11,984 nt of DNA from an uncultured Devosia sp. (lineage in GTDB: Bacteria; Pseudomonadota; Alphaproteobacteria; Rhizobiales; Devosiaceae): assembly GCA_934553185.1 (NCBI GenBank), contig CAKTFF010000032.1:1-11984 (forward strand), read 5' to 3'. Numbering within the stretch: position 1 is the first letter of the stretch; the number at the start of each line of letters is the position of its first letter. Made by a program: the position numbers and the translations under genes. This document shows positions 7,442-11,984 of this stretch, one piece after another. Under the pieces are notes generated by a model, which saw nothing but the letters and a program-made list of their open reading frames with translations, ran no database searches and was not told where the DNA came from.

Positions 7442-8073
7442 ATGGGTATCTCACAATATGATCCTGCTGCGGCAGGAAGACCTGCTTGGAATGCCGGCCG
7501 GCAGGTTGGTGCCAAACGCGCATTGAAGGTCAGGCAAATCTGGTCGATCCGCTTCTTTCTCGACCGAGAGGGCCGGATGAGAGACCGAGCGCTCTTCGAT
7601 CTTGCGATCGACAGCAAGCTCAGAGGCTGTGACCTGGTGAAGATCAAGATCGGTACACTGGTGGCTGGACCGGCCATTCGGTCCAGATCGATGGTCATCC
7701 AGCAGAAGACGGGTAAACCTGTTCAATTAGATCACCGGTGACACAAGAGCCAGCCTCCTGGCCTGGCTCGAACGGCGCAGCGGCAGGGTCGACGATTATG
7801 CCTTCCCCAGCCGTGTCGTTGCGAACGGACACCTGAGCACCCGTCAGTATGCGAGACTAGTCGACGAATGGGTGTCGGCCATCGGCCTGACGCCTGAGGA
7901 GTATGGGCACCCACTCGATGCGCCGAACGAAGGCTTCGCTCATCTACAAGGCCACAGGGAACCTGCGAGCCATCCAGATCCTGCTTGGCCATAGTAAGAT
8001 CGAGAATACAGTGCGGTACCTTGGCGTGGACGTCGATGATGCTTTATCGCTGTCTGAGGCAACCGAAATCTGA
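7442..8073 (+). pseudogene. Tyrosine-type recombinase/integrase, broken by two frameshifts
   Basis: The ATG at 7442 has GGAG 7 bases upstream. The protein runs in three successive frames. First is 7442 to about 7729 (AGRPAWNAGRQVGAKRAL, then LFDLAIDSKLRGCDLVKIKIG). Second is about 7731-7904 (ITGDTRASLLAWLERR, then STRQYARLVDEWVSAIGL). Third is about 7906-8073 (GTHSMRRTKASLIYKATGNL, then ILLGHSKIENTVRYLG and DDALSLSEATEI before TGA). The breaks fit a net loss of 2 bases near 7730 and one extra G in the GGG at 7905-7907. The Arg, His-x-x-Arg, His and Tyr catalytic residues are all still encoded, so decay looks recent. Restored length would be about 210 residues, a short catalytic-domain-only integrase of a type I associate with rhizobial accessory DNA. 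A sequencing error at either site remains possible. Confidence 0.9.
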
Positions 8074-8083
8074 TCGCACGTGA

Positions 8084-8117
8084 CTTCGCCGACACTACAA
8101 GCTGCCTGTCGGCGAAG
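8084..8117 (+). terminator. 11-bp inverted repeat after the integrase stop (possible terminator)
   Basis: CTTCGCCGACA (8084-8094) and TGTCGGCGAAG (8107-8117) are perfectly complementary, with a 12-base loop. It begins 10 bases after the recombinase stop. There is no T-run after it, so it is not a classical intrinsic terminator; it could be a bidirectional stop, a recombinase recognition site or an mRNA 3' stabiliser. Confidence 0.45.
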
Positions 8118-8297
8118 CGCCCCATTGCTGCCGTTCATCTGTCTTCTGAGTTGTACCAAAAGCGGACATCTGCAGGGGGTAAAATCTGGATCTAAGTGGC
8201 TTGCTGGGACCTCCAAGGTAGCTTCGATGTAGGCGTTTAATGAACGGTTCAGGGGAGAACGACGGCGACGTGGCTGGGGGTATTCTTTCGATGGTAG

Positions 8298-9248
8298 TCA
8301 GAAGCGATACTCTGTCACTTGATAGTAAGTCTGGTCCGGTGAAAGGACAGCACTCGGAAAATTGCTGTTCCTAGGGCTGTCTGGCCAATTTTGAGCTTCG
8401 AGACAAATGCCTGCGTTTGGTCCAAATACACGGCCTTCGCTACCGAGCTGACCATCGGCAAGCTTATATCCATCATAGACGTGGAGCCCTGTCTGAGTAG
8501 TCCAGAGTTCCATCATCGGCCCGCCCGGCGCCGTGAGGCGAGCGGCAAACTGCGGTTCGGTGCGGGTGCGGTCGGCAAGGCAGAAATTGTTATTATAGCC
8601 GGGGCTCGGGCGGTTGGCGCCGATGCTGCGGGGTGCTGAAAAGTCAAACGGCGTACCGGTGACGCTTTTCTGCTCTCCAGTCGGGATCAAGTCGGCATCG
8701 CTAGGCAGGTAGCGCTCGGCATCGACCTCGAGCACATGGTCGAAAATATCCGTGCGTCCGCTGAAGTTAAAATAAGGGTGCTGGCAGAGATTGACCAGCG
8801 TGGTCCGATCGGTGACCGCCTCAAGGGTCAACCGCAGGGTTGCGTCGTCGACGATTTCGTAGGTGGCCACGAACCGGCAGGTGCCTGGATAGTCCTCGTG
8901 ACCATCGGGGCTGATGCATTCGAGACGGAGCGCGCGCTCGGTCTGACCGAGAATGGTCCAGGTCTGCCGCGCAAGGCCCGTCTCGCCGCCATGAAGATGG
9001 TTGCCATCGCCATTGGCCGGCAACTGGACGGCCTTGCCATCCAGCACCACTTCGCCACGAAAAATGCGGTTGGCATGCCGTCCGATCACCGCCCCGGCAT
9101 AGTGATTGGTCCGCGCATAATCCTCCAGCCGCTCGAAGCCCAGCACCAGCGAATGCTGCCAGCCTTCGAGATAGAGATCGACCAGCGTCGCGCCGAACGG
9201 GATCAGCCGGGCGCGGAGGCGCCCGCCGGCAATGGTGATGGTCTGCAT
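8298..9248 (-). CDS. galM: aldose 1-epimerase (mutarotase)
   Basis: 316 residues on the minus strand, full length for the family, interconverting alpha and beta anomers of aldoses such as glucose or galactose in the cytoplasm. Motifs are VIGRHANRIF (54-63, substrate-binding Arg57/Arg61 region), GNHLHGG (82-88, His86), NLCQHPYFNF (153-162, catalytic acid His157) and ICLEAQNWPD (281-290, catalytic base Glu284). The substrate-binding aspartate usually seen in a GxDxNF-type motif is Asn here (GYNNNF, 217-222). The start is 12 bases downstream of the truncated ABC ATPase stop, so the two formed an operon reading leftward. Its original promoter may have been lost when that operon was cut at about 9560. 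The assignment is strong; activity depends on whether Asn219 is tolerated. Confidence 0.93.
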   Translation of the reverse strand: MQTITIAGGRLRARLIPFGATLVDLYLEGWQHSLVLGFERLEDYARTNHYAGAVIGRHANRIFRGEVVLDGKAVQLPANGDGNHLHGGETGLARQTWTILGQTERALRLECISPDGHEDYPGTCRFVATYEIVDDATLRLTLEAVTDRTTLVNLCQHPYFNFSGRTDIFDHVLEVDAERYLPSDADLIPTGEQKSVTGTPFDFSAPRSIGANRPSPGYNNNFCLADRTRTEPQFAARLTAPGGPMMELWTTQTGLHVYDGYKLADGQLGSEGRVFGPNAGICLEAQNWPDSPRNSNFPSAVLSPDQTYYQVTEYRF

Positions 9249-9260
9249 CGGAGGGGACCC

Positions 9261-9560
9261 TTAGTTGTCCAGCCGCAGCTTGGTCTGCGCGTCAAAGAGA
9301 TGCACACGCGCCGGATCGAAACGTAAGGCGATTTGCTCGCCCGGCTGCACGTCGAGCCGCTCCTTGAACACGCCCAGGATAGCCTCGGTGCCCACCGTCA
9401 TGTTAATCAGCGTTTCACTGCCCGTGGGCTCTGTCACCCCAACCACCGCCCAGATGCCGCCCTCGCCCAGCATGATATCGTCGGGCCTGATGCCGAGGAC
9501 GACACGGCGGCCGACAAGGCCTGTACCGCGCTGGCCAAGCGGCAGTCTCACCCCCTGCAG
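9261..9560 (-). pseudogene. 3' fragment of a sugar ABC transporter ATPase (TOBE domain only)
   Basis: On the minus strand the last roughly 95-100 residues of a MalK/UgpC-type ATPase are present: RLPLGQ, then VVLGIRPDDIMLG (compare VLGIRPEH in the complete ATPase at 1468-2550), then EPTGSETLI, GEQIALRFDPARVHLFDA and a TAA at 9261-9263. The whole nucleotide-binding domain (Walker A, signature, Walker B) is missing. Homology ends at about 9560, and upstream the frame runs only about 20 unrelated codons to a stop at 9624-9626. It cannot hydrolyse ATP. It is a different paralogue from the complete ATPase. Directly downstream lies the mutarotase gene, so this marks the edge of a second sugar locus lost by rearrangement. 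Confidence 0.85.
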
Positions 9561-9716
9561 CATCTGGAATGGGCGGAGGAAATGCGTAACCGCGAAAATG
9601 AAGATTACCGTCCCATGCAGCGTTCAGCCAGCTCGAGTGGGTCAAGCGGCCCCACCCATGACTTTTCCAATTCGGACCTCGCGGCAATGTTTTACTCGCT
9701 AAAGAATCGCGACTGA
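9560..9716 (+). pseudogene. Coding-like C-terminal tail of an unrecognised protein, 5' part missing
   Basis: A forward frame ending in TGA at 9714-9716 has protein-like composition from about 9560 on: HLEWAEEMRNRENEDYRP, then a Ser/Gly-rich linker, then THDFSNSDLAAMFYSLKNRD. Charged helical segments, a flexible linker and GC-rich third positions suggest the real end of a gene. Upstream of about 9560 the same frame is merely antisense to the ATPase fragment, so the gene was joined here by a rearrangement. I do not recognise the family. It could alternatively be a chance open frame. Confidence 0.35.
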
Positions 9717-9936
9717 AAGCACCGAGGCGACCGTTGGCGTCCTGCTGGACGGGGGCAGTCTCCCCTGCCATTCCCTGGTTCCCGGTCGTTGGTACCGTTA
9801 ACCACCGGAAGCCATCTTTCTCAAAGTTGCGATTGCCGGTCCGCATTCCACCCAAAATTGGTCGCTCTCCGGTTTCAGAAGACGTCCGCTTTCGGGAGTT
9901 AGCGGGACCCCGCCTAACGGCCGGAATGAGGCGGAG
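9717..9936. other. Non-coding stretch left of the insertion sequence
   Basis: About 220 bases with no recognisable gene. An imperfect hairpin is visible at 9899-9917 (TTAGCGGG, then CCCGCCTAA with one bulged base). The stretch separates the unidentified coding tail from the left inverted repeat of the insertion sequence. Confidence 0.4.
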
Positions 9937-9949
9937 GCTGTGTGAAAAC
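9937..9949 (+). repeat. Left terminal inverted repeat of the insertion sequence
   Basis: GCTGTGTGAAAAC matches the inverted right end GCTGTGTGAGAAC at 12 of 13 positions. It lies 41 bases before the transposase ATG. Confidence 0.75.
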
Positions 9950-9957
9950 CTTGATTG

Positions 9958-9966
9958 TGCTATGAT
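9958..9966 (+). promoter_or_regulatory. Probable extended -10 promoter of the transposase
   Basis: TGCTATGAT (9958-9966) is an extended -10 element, TG-n plus TATGAT with one mismatch to TATAAT. It is located 23 bases before the ATG at 9990. No good -35 is visible; the corresponding region falls in the left inverted repeat, as is common in insertion sequences. Confidence 0.4.
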
Positions 9967-9989
9967 CCGGCACTGCTTCGGGGTGCCAC

Positions 9990-11427
9990 ATGGGACGTTT
10001 CGTTGAAGCTGCTGACCGCCACGCAGGCAAGCTTTTTGCCTGCGTGTCTCGACGACTATGTCGATGCGGATAATCCGGTCCCCATCATCGACGCCTTTGT
10101 GGATGACCTCGATCTGGCCGGCCTCGGCTTTGCCCGCGTGCAGCCGGCATAAACTGGAAGGCCCGGCTACGCGCCGGGCACGATGCTCAAGCTCTATGTC
10201 TATGGATACCTGCACCAGCTGACCTCGAGCCGGAAGTTGGAGCGGGAGGCGGGGCGCAACATCGAGTTGATTTGGCTGATCAGCAAGCTGGCACCTGACT
10301 TCAAGACCATCGCAGACTGCTGCCATGACAATGCCAGCGCGATCCAGAGCGCATGTCAGCGCTTTGTTGCCGTCTGCCGCGCTCTTGGCCTGGTCGGCGG
10401 CGCCATGGTCGCCATCGATGGGTCGCGCTTGAGGGCGGTGAACACGCACGAGAAGAACTACACCAAGGGCAAGCTGGCGCGCCGGAAGGCCCATGTCGAA
10501 GAGAGTATCGCTCGCTATCTCGCCGAGCTCGAAGAAGCTGACAAAGCGGAGACGGGACCAGCAACGCCGCGCATCGAGCACCTCACCGAGCGACTGGTAT
10601 CGTTACGTGGGCGGCTTGGCGAACTGGAGGAGATTGGACGGCAACTGCAAGCCGCTCCCGATGAGCAGATCTCGCTCACCGATCCGGATGCGCGGGCTAT
10701 GGCGACGGGAAGCGACCGCGGCGTCGTCGGCTACAATGTGCAGGCGGCCGTCGATACCAAGCACCATATCGTCGTTGCCAATGCGATCACCAACCGGGGC
10801 CATGACCGATCACACCTGCTGGAGATAGCAAAAGCCGCACAGGCAGAGACCGGCGCTCCAGAAATGATCGCCCTTGCTGACCGCGGCTACTACGAGGGTG
10901 AGCAGATCCGCTCCTGCGCCGAAGCCGGCATCATCCCCATGGTGCCCAAGCCGAACACGTCACCGGCTCAGGCGCGAGGCTTCTGGGGGAAGGCCATGTT
11001 CGTGCATGAGCCCGAGACCGATACCTATCGCTGCCCTGCTGGCGAGCAACTGCACAAGCGCTTTGCCAGGGTGGAGGGCGGCAAGCTCATCAGCGTCTAC
11101 TTTAACCAGAGGGCGTGTGGCGCCTGCGCATTCCGTCCTCTGTGCACCGCAGGCAAGGAAAAGCGCATCCGACGATGGGAGCACGAGGCAGTGCTCGACG
11201 AGATGGAACGCAGGTTTAAAGCAATGCCCGACGCGATGGCGGTCCGCCGCTGTACGGTCGAGCACGTCTTTGGCACCATCAAAGGCTGGATGGGTGCCAC
11301 CCACTTCCAGACAAGGGGGCTCAAGAACGTTGCCACAGAAGCAGGCCTGACGATCCTGGCCTATAACATCAAGCGCGCCATCGCAGTGGCCGGCGTCGTC
11401 CCGACTCTCAAGGCGATAAGGGGGTGA
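9990..11427 (+). pseudogene. IS1182-family transposase with one frameshift and one nonsense codon
   Basis: The natural start is ATG at 9990 (MGRFVEAADR), and the frame shifts at about 10020 by one extra C in CGCC. The protein then continues TQASFLPACLDDYVDADNPV to RVQPA, meets an in-frame TAA at 10150-10152, and continues TGRPGYAPGTMLKLYVYGYL to the true end at 11427. Restored length is about 478 residues. The remaining open frame from ATG 10183 (414 residues) keeps the DDE triad at VAIDGSRL (Asp79), ALADRGYY (Asp233) and CTVEHVFG (Glu360). It also keeps the cysteine cluster YRCPAG, ACGACAFRPLC typical of this family. The conserved IADFR near residue 45 reads IADCC. There is no slippery run, so programmed frameshifting is unlikely. 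The missing N-terminal domain normally helps bind the IS ends. Confidence 0.88.
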
Positions 11428-11477
11428 ATGGAGCTTACACGCCTCGTTGCAAACATCTTAAGCAACCAGCGTGACGA

Positions 11478-11490
11478 GTTCTCACACAGC
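11478..11490 (-). repeat. Right terminal inverted repeat of the insertion sequence
   Basis: GTTCTCACACAGC is the inverted copy of the left end with one mismatch. It begins 50 bases after the transposase stop. Confidence 0.75.
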
Positions 11491-11984
11491 GTCGGGCGCA
11501 AAGCTGCCGCCCGGCCACTTACGGTTAGGGACGCTTGAGCGGCAATCGCCTTTTGTACATGCAACATCAAAGAGCACTCGACTTCTCACCATACGCAAGC
11601 CTCAGTGGCCATGGCACCTGTGGGAGATCAGAGTGAGCAGAGGTGAGGGTAAGACGAAAGATACCGGTCACTTGTTCGCTCTCGCCACTGCTCGGATAGA
11701 AGAGGCCCATACAATCGCCACTGCAGGACAGAACCCACGCCGCAGCCCAGGTGAGCAACCAACACTACAACAGCGACTAAAGAGAGCACTTGAACGGTGT
11801 CTCGTTGCAGTTGATCGGATCGCTCCCTAGCTCGAGCGGGATCGCTAATATCCACATAGACCGCCTGTGCTACCGGCTCGGCCCAAACAATCTAGTTACT
11901 AGGCAACTGGTGCATCACCCGCCTCATCTGTTAATGTCTACGATACTGTCGCTAATCGACGCAAATCCATTTTTCTTGGATTAA
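11491..11984. other. Unassigned region right of the insertion sequence
   Basis: About 490 bases with lower GC than the operon and no gene I can support. A forward frame (to 11830) would start with GTG at 11471 inside the insertion-sequence end and has no recognisable motif. A minus-strand frame at 11628-11855 could encode 75 residues with one hydrophobic segment (VLSLVAVVVLVAH) but no homology I know. Neither continues the truncated ATPase, and neither completes the coding tail at 9560-9716. A small hairpin (AATCCA...TGGATT, 11964-11982) lies at the edge of the window. Confidence 0.4.

Larger units (their letters stand above)
9937..11490 (+). mobile_element. Decayed IS1182-type insertion sequence
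   Basis: About 1.55 kb, bounded by GCTGTGTGAAAAC (9937-9949) on the left and its near-perfect inverted copy GTTCTCACACAGC (11478-11490) on the right, enclosing one transposase gene. The size and the transposase type fit the IS1182 family. The ends are uncertain by 2-3 bases because the match could extend outward (A at 9935 also matches). I see no flanking target duplication. The transposase is disrupted, so the copy is non-autonomous unless an intact relative acts in trans. Confidence 0.8.

Noticed and set aside
8736..9326. 196-codon forward open frame opposite the mutarotase
   Set aside because: The minus strand encodes a full-length aldose epimerase with all motifs; this is its antisense shadow.
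10008..10030. Programmed ribosomal frameshift in the transposase
   Set aside because: There is no slippery A- or T-run at the site, and an in-frame TAA follows at 10150, so mutation explains it better.
9415..10581. 388-codon minus-strand open frame crossing the insertion-sequence boundary
   Set aside because: It runs antisense through the transposase, the IS end and the ATPase fragment. A single protein spanning that mobile junction is implausible, and no domain is recognisable.
11628..11855. Possible 75-residue membrane protein on the minus strand
   Set aside because: It has one hydrophobic stretch only, no clear ribosome site and no known family, in a region rich in stops. It is too weak to call a gene.
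1..11984. CRISPR array, tRNA or rRNA genes, toxin-antitoxin pair
   Set aside because: I looked for regularly spaced repeats, tRNA-like cloverleafs and small paired genes and saw none that I could support.

Overview
The window is GC-rich and looks like an alphaproteobacterium, most likely of the order Hyphomicrobiales (a Devosia- or rhizobium-like genome). I infer this from base composition, dense ATGA-coupled sugar-catabolism genes, a CUT1-type sugar importer, and a tyrosine recombinase and an IS1182-type transposase of kinds I associate with rhizobia. The genus is a guess.

Positions 1-6816 form one compact forward operon entering from the left edge: the end of an ABC sugar permease, a second permease, a complete MsmX/UgpC-type ATPase, a Gfo/Idh/MocA dehydrogenase, a NagB-fold sugar-phosphate enzyme, a Nu-class (YfcG-like) glutathione S-transferase, a xylose-isomerase-like TIM-barrel protein and a MOSC-domain protein. 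Gaps are 4-18 bases and three junctions are 4-base ATGA overlaps, so co-transcription and translational coupling are likely. The substrate-binding protein is presumably just upstream. The permeases resemble the glucose/mannose (Gts-type) branch of CUT1 importers. The likely plan is uptake of a sugar, oxidation, and then isomerisation or deamination. The glutathione transferase and MOSC protein are unexpected companions, and two of the enzymes lack residues that their families normally use in catalysis or metal binding.

Positions 6817-8297 are an accessory stretch. About 620 bases carry no recognisable gene. A tyrosine recombinase follows, broken by two frameshifts but with all of its catalytic residues still encoded, and just after it lies an 11-bp inverted repeat.

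Positions 8298-9560 hold, on the minus strand, the end of a second sugar locus: the 3' end of another ABC ATPase followed by a full-length aldose 1-epimerase. The ATPase is cut at about 9560, where an unrelated forward coding-like tail begins (about 9560-9716).

Positions 9937-11490 are a decayed IS1182-type insertion sequence with terminal inverted repeats. Its transposase has a 1-base frameshift and an in-frame stop near the N-terminus, although the DDE triad is intact. Positions 11491-11984 hold no gene I can support. Overall, a functional sugar-utilisation operon abuts a graveyard of mobile elements that has also cut a second sugar locus.
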